A DNA stretch of 64,000 bases from Lysobacterales bacterium (GTDB lineage Bacteria > Pseudomonadota > Gammaproteobacteria > Xanthomonadales > UBA2363), in assembly GCA_019634735.1 (NCBI GenBank), contig JAHCAT010000012.1, positions 1 through 64,000 on the forward strand, given 5' to 3'. The position numbers were made by a program, and so were the translations under genes. Numbering within the stretch: position 1 is the first letter of the stretch; each line of letters opens with the position of its first letter. The notes beneath the pieces were generated by a model. It made no database searches, was not told where the DNA came from, and saw only the letters and a list, made by a program, of their open reading frames with translations. Positions 30,982-37,812 of this stretch are shown piece by piece.

Positions 30982-33294
30982 ATGTTCAAGACGTTTCGTG
31001 CGCCGGTGCTGTCGGCGCTGGTCGCTGCTGCGCTGGTCGGTACCTGGGGCATCCAGGCCACCGCGGGGTATGACGACAAATCCGGCGCCACGCAGTCCAC
31101 CGGCATTTCGACCTGGATGGTCGAGTTCGCCGAGCCCGGCCTGCTGCACGGCACCGAGCGCGCGCCGGGCAGCCGGTTCGACGCCAGCGCCCCTGCGGTG
31201 GTCGCTTACCGCGATCAGCTGATGCAGGTGCAGGCCGGTCACAAGGCCGCCATCGCCGGCGCCCTGGGCCGCGCGCCCGAGGTCACCCACCACTACCTGG
31301 CCACCCACAGCGGCATGGCGATCCGGCTGACCGCCGCCGAGGCCGACCAGGTCGCACGCCTTCCCGGCGTCGCTTCCGTGAAGCCCGAGGCGGTCGAGCA
31401 GATCGACACCAATTCCGGTCCGGTGTTCATCGGCGCCGACACCATCTGGAACGGCAGCGCCATTCCCGGCGGCGGCCCCGGCACCCGCGGCGAAGGCATG
31501 GTGATCGCCGTGCTCGACACCGGCATGGTCAGCGCGACCCACCCCTCGTTCGTCAACGACGCCAGTTGCGGCCATGGCGGCGCCAACCCGAACAAGGTGC
31601 TGTCCTCGCTGGACTGCGCGACCACCGACGGCACCGGCCTGTGCAACGGCCCGACGCCCACCGACACCAACGGCCACGGCTCCCATACCGCCAGCACCTC
31701 CGGCGGCAACCGCGTGCCGACCAGCGCCACGCCGGCGCCCAACGTCGAGATCTCCGGCGTCGCGCCCTGCGCCAACCTGCGCATCTACAAGGTCTGCCCG
31801 ACCACCTCCTGCCCGGGCGCGGCGATCCAGGCCGGCATGGACTCGATCCTGCTGCAGGGCGGCGTCGACGTCATGAACTTCTCGATCTCCGGTGGTCGCA
31901 ATCCCTGGGAGGACAACGACCGCAAGAAGCTCGACCTGGTCTCCGCCGGCATCTTTGTCGCGGCCTCGGCCGGCAACACCAGCGCCACCATCACCAACCC
32001 GATCGGACAGGTGAACCACCTCGGCCCCTGGGTGCTGAGCGTCGCCGCCTCGACCCACCACAGCTCGCCCGACACCCTCGGCGGCTTCAGCCTGCGCGGC
32101 CCGACCCCGGCGCCGCTGGCCAACCTGACCAAGCCGGACATCACCGGCCCCGGCGTCTCCGTCTACGCGGCCAATGCCAGCGTCGGCGGCTACGGCAACA
32201 GCAGCGGCACCTCGATGTCCTCGCCGCACCTGGCCGGCGCCGCGACCCTGATCCGCAAGGTCCACCCGACCTGGACACCGGTGCAGGTCAAGTCGGCGAT
32301 CATGATGACCGGCAAGCGCGCCGGCACCGGCGCCAGCGGCAACTGGACCTGGGACGAAGTCGGCAGCGGCCGCATCGACCTGGCGAAGGCGGTCAACGCC
32401 GGCCTGCTGATGGACGAGACCCCGGCCAACTTCCTGGCCGCAAATCCCAGCGGCGGCAGCATCTCCGCCCGCGACCTGAACCTGCCGGCGGTCCGCGACG
32501 TGGCGTGCTCGCCCTCGTGCACCTGGACCCGCACCGTGACCAGCGCCCTGGCTACGCCGGCGACCTGGGACGTGGCGGTAGAGAACCCGACCGGCTTCGT
32601 GCTGGAGGCGTCCCCGGCGCAGTTCGTGATCGACCCGGGCCAGAGCCAGGTGATCACCATCACCGCGACGCCGCAGCTCAATGAGCCGGGCACCGCCCTG
32701 CGCTTCGGCGCGGTGACCCTGACCCGGCTGCCCGTCGGCAACCAACCGATCCAGCACATCAGCGTGGCGGTCCGCGGCGAAGGCGGCGCCGACGCCATCT
32801 TCAGCGACGACTTCGAGGGTGGTCCGCCGGCCATCGTCGTCGTCGACAACATCAACCGGCCGGTGCCGCAGAACATCGACGGCGTCTCCATCAACTTCAA
32901 CACCGGCGCCATCATCGACGGCGACATCCCGGGCTCGCACTTCAATCCCTATGCGACCAGCAATGCGACCCTGCTGAGCTTCTTCTGGGCACAGGCGCCC
33001 GGCAATGGCGGCGTCGCCACTTCGAGCAGCAGCAACGACCTTCTGGTGCTGCAGTCGGGCGCCACGATCGGGCCGGCGTCGACGTATGCGACCACCTTTG
33101 GCGCCTCCGCGGCCTGGCGCGCCGGCGTGAACGGCTACGTTGGCTTCCGCTTCGACTGCCTGCCGCCGATCGCGCCGGTCGCCACCGTGTGCTACGGCTA
33201 CGTGCGCATGCAGACCACGGGCCCGAACGGCTTTCCGGCGACGATCCTGAGCTACGCCTTCGACCGCACCGGCGCGGCCATCACCATTCCCTGA
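30982..33294 (+). CDS. Secreted subtilisin-like (S8) serine protease with internal GFE-like motif
   Basis: 770 residues. A signal peptide (about 1-28) is followed by an inhibitor I9-type propeptide (about 40-140). The S8 domain (about 145-465) carries the triad D179 (AVLDTGM), H232 (NGHGSHTAS) and S411 (GTSMSSPH), so it should be active. A fibronectin-type region (about 490-600) leads to DAIFSDDFE at residues 604-612, a variant of the C-terminal tag of five other exported proteins. A further C-terminal domain of about 155 residues follows it here. Ribosome site GGGAGG lies seven bases before ATG. An intrinsic terminator follows. Confidence 0.92.
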   Translation: MFKTFRAPVLSALVAAALVGTWGIQATAGYDDKSGATQSTGISTWMVEFAEPGLLHGTERAPGSRFDASAPAVVAYRDQLMQVQAGHKAAIAGALGRAPEVTHHYLATHSGMAIRLTAAEADQVARLPGVASVKPEAVEQIDTNSGPVFIGADTIWNGSAIPGGGPGTRGEGMVIAVLDTGMVSATHPSFVNDASCGHGGANPNKVLSSLDCATTDGTGLCNGPTPTDTNGHGSHTASTSGGNRVPTSATPAPNVEISGVAPCANLRIYKVCPTTSCPGAAIQAGMDSILLQGGVDVMNFSISGGRNPWEDNDRKKLDLVSAGIFVAASAGNTSATITNPIGQVNHLGPWVLSVAASTHHSSPDTLGGFSLRGPTPAPLANLTKPDITGPGVSVYAANASVGGYGNSSGTSMSSPHLAGAATLIRKVHPTWTPVQVKSAIMMTGKRAGTGASGNWTWDEVGSGRIDLAKAVNAGLLMDETPANFLAANPSGGSISARDLNLPAVRDVACSPSCTWTRTVTSALATPATWDVAVENPTGFVLEASPAQFVIDPGQSQVITITATPQLNEPGTALRFGAVTLTRLPVGNQPIQHISVAVRGEGGADAIFSDDFEGGPPAIVVVDNINRPVPQNIDGVSINFNTGAIIDGDIPGSHFNPYATSNATLLSFFWAQAPGNGGVATSSSSNDLLVLQSGATIGPASTYATTFGASAAWRAGVNGYVGFRFDCLPPIAPVATVCYGYVRMQTTGPNGFPATILSYAFDRTGAAITIP

Positions 33295-33337
33295 CCGGCG
33301 AAGCGCCCCGCGCGACGGGGCCGACCGGGCCAGGTTC

Positions 33338-33363
33338 AGGGGCGGGGAAACCCGCCCCTTTTT
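33338..33363 (+). terminator. Rho-independent terminator of the subtilase gene
   Basis: An 8-bp GC stem (GGGGCGGG / CCCGCCCC) extended by an A-T pair, loop GAAA, followed by five T, then CTT. It lies 44 bases after the stop codon and is the clearest intrinsic terminator in the window. Confidence 0.9.
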
Positions 33364-33478
33364 CTTGGCGGATGCAAGCCGGTCCACCCTTGGTTCGGCG
33401 CGCGTTTCGCAAGCGTGGAAGGCCGCAGAGCCATTGCGCGCCAGGCGCCGGTCCTGCCGTGAGGTTCCGCCGACAGGC

Positions 33479-34045
33479 TCAGTGGCTCCCGGACCGGACC
33501 CTGACGCCGGCTCGATGCCAGTCGCCCAGCGATTGTCCCCAGGCTTCCACCGGGGCGTCCTGGAACGGCGCCGGCAGGCGCACCGGTCCACGCAGTCGCG
33601 CGCCCAGCCGCTGCGCCAGGCGTTGCGAGCGCAGGTTGTCCGGCGCGATGCAGTGGATCACCTCGGACCAGCCCAGCTGCGCGAATGCCCAGTCGATGGC
33701 GGCGGTCGCCGCCTCGAAGGCGATGCCGCGCCCTGCGGCTTCCGGATGCAGGGCCCAGCCGACCTCGGTGCCCGGCCAGCCATCCGGCTGCCAGGGGCCG
33801 ACCTGGCCCAGCCAGCGGCCATCGCCGCGATCAATCACAGAAAACATCGCGAAGCCCTGCACCAGCCAGGCGCCGGGCATCTGCAGGAAGCGGCGCCACG
33901 CAGCGCCGCGCTCCAGAACGCCGCCGATGTGGCGGGCGCTGTCCGGGTCGGCCAGCATCTGCGCGTAGCGCTCGAAGTCGGTGGCCTCCGGCACGCGCAG
34001 CAGCAGGCGCTCGGTGTGCAGTCGGGGAAAATCGCCGACGGTCAC
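33479..34045 (-). CDS. GNAT family N-acetyltransferase (RimJ/RimL type)
   Basis: 188 residues. Starts with a GTG at 34045 that overlaps the stop codon of the upstream gene (GTGA), so it is coupled. The N-terminal LHTERLLLRVPEATDFERY is typical of RimJ/RimL-like acetyltransferases; the acetyl-CoA-binding stretch is GWALHPEAAGRGIAFEAA, followed by IHCIAPDNLRSQRLAQRLG. Such enzymes acetylate N termini, small amines or antibiotics; substrate not predictable. Last gene of a three-gene overlapping group with gcdH. Confidence 0.88.
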   Translation of the reverse strand: MTVGDFPRLHTERLLLRVPEATDFERYAQMLADPDSARHIGGVLERGAAWRRFLQMPGAWLVQGFAMFSVIDRGDGRWLGQVGPWQPDGWPGTEVGWALHPEAAGRGIAFEAATAAIDWAFAQLGWSEVIHCIAPDNLRSQRLAQRLGARLRGPVRLPAPFQDAPVEAWGQSLGDWHRAGVRVRSGSH

Positions 34046-34545
34046 CGCCGGGTTTCGCCGGGACGGTAAGCGCAGCCCGGAACGATCCGGGCGATGTCCG
34101 CAATATCCGGGCTGCTGCATTCGAAGCGCACGCCGCCCGTGGCGCCCACGACCTCCGGCCGGAACCGGACCGCGCCGGCCAGCGGCGCAGCGAACCGGAC
34201 GGCCAAGGTGCCGCCCGGCTGCACCAGGACTGTCTCCAGCCCCACCTGACGCCAGTCGTCGGCGTCCGGAAGCTGCGCCTCGGCATTGCTGTCCGGGGCG
34301 CGACCATGGCTGGACATGAATTCCGCCACGGCCACCCGCGCCGCCGACGCATGGACCAGCGCCTCGCGCATCAGGGTCATCCGCGCCTGGTCGTCGAGCA
34401 GCGCCTGAGTGGCCGCGCGGAGCTGGACCGCGGGGTCCTCCAGGGGCGGGGGGCGCAGCAGCCACGCTGCTGCCCCGACCAGCAGGCCACCGGTCAGCGC
34501 GCCGACCAGGAAGCCCAGGGTCGCCGCACGCAGGTCAGAAGGCAT
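34042..34545 (-). CDS. Small single-pass membrane protein, pilin-like C-terminal part
   Basis: 167 residues. A membrane helix at about residues 8-30 is followed by a mostly polar domain. The C-terminal half resembles type IV pilin globular domains (SSHGRAPDSNAEAQLPD, GGTLAVRFAAPLAGAVRF, VRFECSSPD, and the terminal PGCAYR). The N terminus lacks the prepilin GFTLIEL motif, so it is not a standard pilin. The start lies 11 bases inside the end of gcdH, and the end overlaps the GNAT gene. Function unknown. Confidence 0.7.
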   Translation of the reverse strand: MPSDLRAATLGFLVGALTGGLLVGAAAWLLRPPPLEDPAVQLRAATQALLDDQARMTLMREALVHASAARVAVAEFMSSHGRAPDSNAEAQLPDADDWRQVGLETVLVQPGGTLAVRFAAPLAGAVRFRPEVVGATGGVRFECSSPDIADIARIVPGCAYRPGETRR

Positions 34546-35698
34546 TGATGCCGGTCACCTCGCGGCCGACCACGAGCTGGTGCACGGTCTCGGTGCCCTC
34601 GTAGGTGATCACCGACTCGAGGTTGAGCTGGTGCCGGATCGGCGCGTACTCCGTGGAGATGCCGGCGCCGCCCAGGATGTCGCGCGCCTCGCGGGCGATG
34701 TCGATGGCCATCCGGCAGTTGTTCCACTTGGCCAGCGAGACCTGGCTGGGCTGCATGCGGCCGGCGTCCTTCAGGCGGCCGAGCTGCAGGACCAGCAGCT
34801 GCGCCAGGGTGATGCGCCGGGCCATCTCGGCCAGCTTGAGCTGCACCGCCTGGGTGGCGGCGATCGGGCGGCCGAAAAGAATGCGCTCCTTGGCATACTC
34901 CAGGGCCTCGGCATAGCAGGCGATGGCTGCGCCGATCGGCCCCCAGGTGATGCCGTAGCGGGCCTGGGTCAGGCAGCCCAGCGGACCCTTCAGGCCCTTG
35001 ACGCCGGGCAGGCGCGCCGACTCCGGAACGCGCACGTTGTCCAGGAACAGCGCGCTGGTCACCGAGGCGCGCAGGCTCATCTTGCGGTGGATCTCCTGGG
35101 CGCTGAAGCCCGGCGTGTCGGTCGGCACGATGAAACCCTGGATGCCGTCCTCGGTCTGCGCCCAGACGATGGCGATCTTCGCCAGGTTGCCGTTGGTGAT
35201 CCACATCTTGGCGCCGTTCAGGACCCAGTCGCCGCCGTCCTTGCGGGCGTTCGTCTTCATGTTCGCCGGGTCGGAGCCGCCGTGCGGCTCGGTCAGGCCG
35301 AAGCAGCCGATCACCTCGCCGGCCGCCATCGCCGGCAGCCACTGCCGGCGCTGCTCGTCGGTGCCGTACTGGAAGATCGGGTACATGCACAGCGAGCTCT
35401 GCACCGACACGAAGCTGCGGATGCCGGAGTCGCCACGCTCCAGCTCCTGGCAGATCAGGCCGTATTGCACGCCGCTCATGCCGGCGCAGCCGTATTCCTC
35501 GGGCAGCGACGAGCCGAGCAGGCCCAGCGCGGCGATCTCCGGCACCAGTTCCTGCGGGAAGCGCGCCTGGTCGAAGCAATCGCCGATGATCGGCAGCACC
35601 TTCTCGTCGGTGAAGCGGGCGACGGTGTCCTGGACCATGCGCTCCTCGTCGGAGAGCAGGCTGCGGACGTCGAACAGGTCGGTCGGGGAGAGGCTCAT
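34535..35698 (-). CDS. gcdH: Glutaryl-CoA dehydrogenase
   Basis: 387-residue acyl-CoA dehydrogenase. SFVSVQSSLCMYPI with the preceding GIRS and GCFGLTEPHGGSDP are specific to glutaryl-CoA dehydrogenase, which oxidises and decarboxylates glutaryl-CoA to crotonyl-CoA with FAD in lysine, hydroxylysine and tryptophan breakdown. The catalytic base is in TYEGTETVHQL and WITNG is the FAD contact. It overlaps the small membrane gene downstream. A 19-base promoter segment is shared with the E1 gene at 27.8 kb. Confidence 0.95.
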   Translation of the reverse strand: MSLSPTDLFDVRSLLSDEERMVQDTVARFTDEKVLPIIGDCFDQARFPQELVPEIAALGLLGSSLPEEYGCAGMSGVQYGLICQELERGDSGIRSFVSVQSSLCMYPIFQYGTDEQRRQWLPAMAAGEVIGCFGLTEPHGGSDPANMKTNARKDGGDWVLNGAKMWITNGNLAKIAIVWAQTEDGIQGFIVPTDTPGFSAQEIHRKMSLRASVTSALFLDNVRVPESARLPGVKGLKGPLGCLTQARYGITWGPIGAAIACYAEALEYAKERILFGRPIAATQAVQLKLAEMARRITLAQLLVLQLGRLKDAGRMQPSQVSLAKWNNCRMAIDIAREARDILGGAGISTEYAPIRHQLNLESVITYEGTETVHQLVVGREVTGINAF

Positions 35699-35731
35699 GG
35701 CGGCAGGGGGTCGGTAGGCGTCGAGCCGCGC

Positions 35732-35737
35732 ATTGTA
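35732..35737 (-). promoter_or_regulatory. gcdH: Candidate -10 box TACAAT of gcdH
   Basis: TACAAT on the minus strand, 33 bases before the ATG, inside AGCCGCGCATTGTAGGACA (plus-strand view, 35724-35742), which is identical to 27861-27879 before the E1 gene. No -35 is recognisable. Confidence 0.45.
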
Positions 35738-35989
35738 GGACAGCGGGGTCCAGGATTCGTCAGCGTCGTGCCCGGGGCGACTGGTCGCGGGCCCGCCGGC
35801 GATTCCGGCGAGGCCGGGTTCTTGATGCGGACACGTGGCGAGGCTGTCGGGATCGCGTCGTTGTGCGGGCAGGGGACCGTTCGACGGTCAAGGCGCAGCC
35901 GACGCCCTATCGAACGGGCCAAGGGGAGCCGACCCCGCCACGGCGCCAGGATCGGCAGCCGCAGTAGCGGCCTCACGAACCATCCGGGC

Positions 35990-35995
35990 TAGAAT
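35990..35995 (+). promoter_or_regulatory. Candidate -10 box TAGAAT of the deacetylase gene
   Basis: TAGAAT ends 26 bases before the GTG start at 36022, the same distance as at several genes in the window. Confidence 0.35.
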
Positions 35996-36021
35996 GGGCG
36001 GCCGTTTCCCCGTCTCCGGTC

Positions 36022-36849
36022 GTGCAGATCCCGGTCCTGACCTATCACGCGGCGAATGTCGCCGGACCCGGCTATGCCGAGAACGACCACGTTGCCCTTG
36101 CAGACGATCTGCGCCTGATCGACCGGCTGGGCTGGCACGTGCTGTCGCTGGACCAGGTGCTGGCCGTGTTCGATGGCACCCAGGCGCCCCCCGGGCCGCA
36201 GTGTCTGGCGCTGACCTTCGACGACGGCACCGACTACGACGTGCGTCCGGACGATTGGCCCGGCCAGGGTCGCCAGCCCGGTTTCCTGCCGATCCTCCAG
36301 GCGTTCCGCGCCGAGGTCGGGTCGCGGCAACCCCACCTGCACGCCACCAGCTTCGTGATCGCCTCGCCGGCCGCGCGGGCAGCCGTGGACCGCGACTGCC
36401 TGCACGGCCGGAACCTCATCAACGACGACTGGTGGCACAACGCCGCGGCCAGCGGCCTGCTGGCGATCGGCAACCACAGCTGGGACCACAACCACGCGGT
36501 GGCGCCCGAGACGCCCCCGGACGGCCTGCCGCGCGGCGACTTCCTGGCCGTGGACAACGCAGTGCGTGCCGCCTGGCAGGTCGCGCGCGCCCAGGCCTGG
36601 ATCGCCGCCCGGGTGGCGCCCGCCCCGGTGCGCCACTTCGGCTATCCCTGGGGCCAGGCACCGGACTACCTGCGCCGTCACTGGCTGCCCCGCCACGGCC
36701 CGCGCCTGGGCCTGCTCGCGGCCTGGACCACCCAGCCCCGCGCGGCGAGCGCAGCCGACGACCGCTGGGCCCTGCCCCGCTTCGTGTGTGGCGCGGACTG
36801 GCGCAGTCCGGAGCAGCTCGCCGACCTGCTGGCCCGGAGCGCTGCCTGA
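36022..36849 (+). CDS. Polysaccharide deacetylase (NodB homology, CE4)
   Basis: 275 residues starting from GTG at 36022. NodB-fold deacetylase acting on N- or O-acetylated polysaccharides. Motif 1 is LALTFDDGTDYD with D67/D68 and motif 2 is GNHSWDHNH with the metal-binding histidines. The arginine-bearing motif 3 and the final leucine/histidine motifs are less clear. No signal peptide is visible, so it may act in the cytoplasm or be exported otherwise. The TGATG overlap couples it to the EamA transporter gene. Substrate unknown. Confidence 0.87.
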   Translation: MQIPVLTYHAANVAGPGYAENDHVALADDLRLIDRLGWHVLSLDQVLAVFDGTQAPPGPQCLALTFDDGTDYDVRPDDWPGQGRQPGFLPILQAFRAEVGSRQPHLHATSFVIASPAARAAVDRDCLHGRNLINDDWWHNAAASGLLAIGNHSWDHNHAVAPETPPDGLPRGDFLAVDNAVRAAWQVARAQAWIAARVAPAPVRHFGYPWGQAPDYLRRHWLPRHGPRLGLLAAWTTQPRAASAADDRWALPRFVCGADWRSPEQLADLLARSAA

Positions 36850-37769
36850 TGGCCGCCGCCCGGCTGCCCGGCCAGCCGCTCACCGGCCGTGGCGTGGTGC
36901 TGATGCTGGGCAGCGTCGCCAGCTTCGGCCTGATGGCGATCACCATCCGCCTGGCCAGTGCGCAGATGCATCCTTTCGAGATCGCCTTCTTCCGCAACCT
37001 GTTCGGCCTGATGTTCACGGTGCCGCTGATCGCGCACGCGGGCCTTGGCATGCTGCGCACGCGCCGGCTGCGCCTGTACTTCCTGCGCTGCCTGGTCGGC
37101 CTGGGCGCCATGCTGACCGGCTTCTGGGCGCTGGTGCACCTGCCGCTGGCCCAGGCCATCGCGCTGTCCTACACCACGCCCCTGTTCGTCACCATCCTGG
37201 CGGTCCTGGTGCTGGGCGAAGTGGTCCGGGCGCGCCGCTGGAGCGCGATCGCGATCGGCTTCGTCGGCGTGCTGGTGATCCTGCGGCCGGGCGTCGCCGG
37301 CCTGAACCTCGCCGCCCTGGTGGCGATCGCCTCCTCGCTGCTGGCGGCCAGCGCGGCGATCAGCATCAAGTTCCTGTCGCGCACCGAGCCGCCCGACGCC
37401 ATCGTCATCTGGATGGTGCTGATTCTGACACCGCTGTCGCTGTTCCCGGCGCTGCCGGTCTGGACCTGGCCGGACAGCCAGGGCTGGCTGTGGGTGGTGC
37501 TGACCGGCGGCCTGGGCACGCTCGGCCACGTGTTCCTGACCCGCGCCTACCGGATCGCCGACGTCTCGGCGCTGCAGCCGCTGAACTTCGTGCAGCTGCC
37601 GCTGGTGGCGTTGCTGGCCTGGCTGCTGTTCGCCGAGCGGGTCGACATGTGGACCCTGGCCGGCGCCGGCATCATCGTCGCCAGCACCGCCTACATCGCC
37701 AGGCGCGAGGCCCTGCTCAACCGTCGCCAGGTCAGCGACCCGCAGGTCGGCTCCGGCCAGGCGCCCTGA
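36849..37769 (+). CDS. EamA/DMT family transporter
   Basis: 306 residues, ten predicted membrane helices in two EamA repeats (about 15-145 and 155-290). Typical motifs: FFRNLFGLMF, YTTPLFVTILAVLVLGE and, in the second half, ALQPLNFVQLPLVALLAWLLFAE. Drug/metabolite transporters of this group move small metabolites such as S-adenosylmethionine or amino acids. ATG overlaps the stop of the deacetylase gene (TGATG). Substrate not predictable. Confidence 0.9.
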   Translation: MAAARLPGQPLTGRGVVLMLGSVASFGLMAITIRLASAQMHPFEIAFFRNLFGLMFTVPLIAHAGLGMLRTRRLRLYFLRCLVGLGAMLTGFWALVHLPLAQAIALSYTTPLFVTILAVLVLGEVVRARRWSAIAIGFVGVLVILRPGVAGLNLAALVAIASSLLAASAAISIKFLSRTEPPDAIVIWMVLILTPLSLFPALPVWTWPDSQGWLWVVLTGGLGTLGHVFLTRAYRIADVSALQPLNFVQLPLVALLAWLLFAERVDMWTLAGAGIIVASTAYIARREALLNRRQVSDPQVGSGQAP

Positions 37770-37812
37770 TCGGCGGGTACCTCCTCGTCGATCCGCCCCG
37801 CCCGTACCGGGA

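Larger units (their letters stand above)
35699..36021. other. Divergent intergenic region between gcdH and the NodB-type gene (323 bp)
   Basis: Contains the two candidate -10 boxes listed separately (35732-35737 and 35990-35995) and otherwise GC-rich sequence. No gene, repeat or terminator found. Confidence 0.6.

Noticed and set aside
34042-34545. True type IV pilin
   Set aside because: No prepilin cleavage motif or Glu at position 5 after a Gly; only the C-terminal half resembles pilins.
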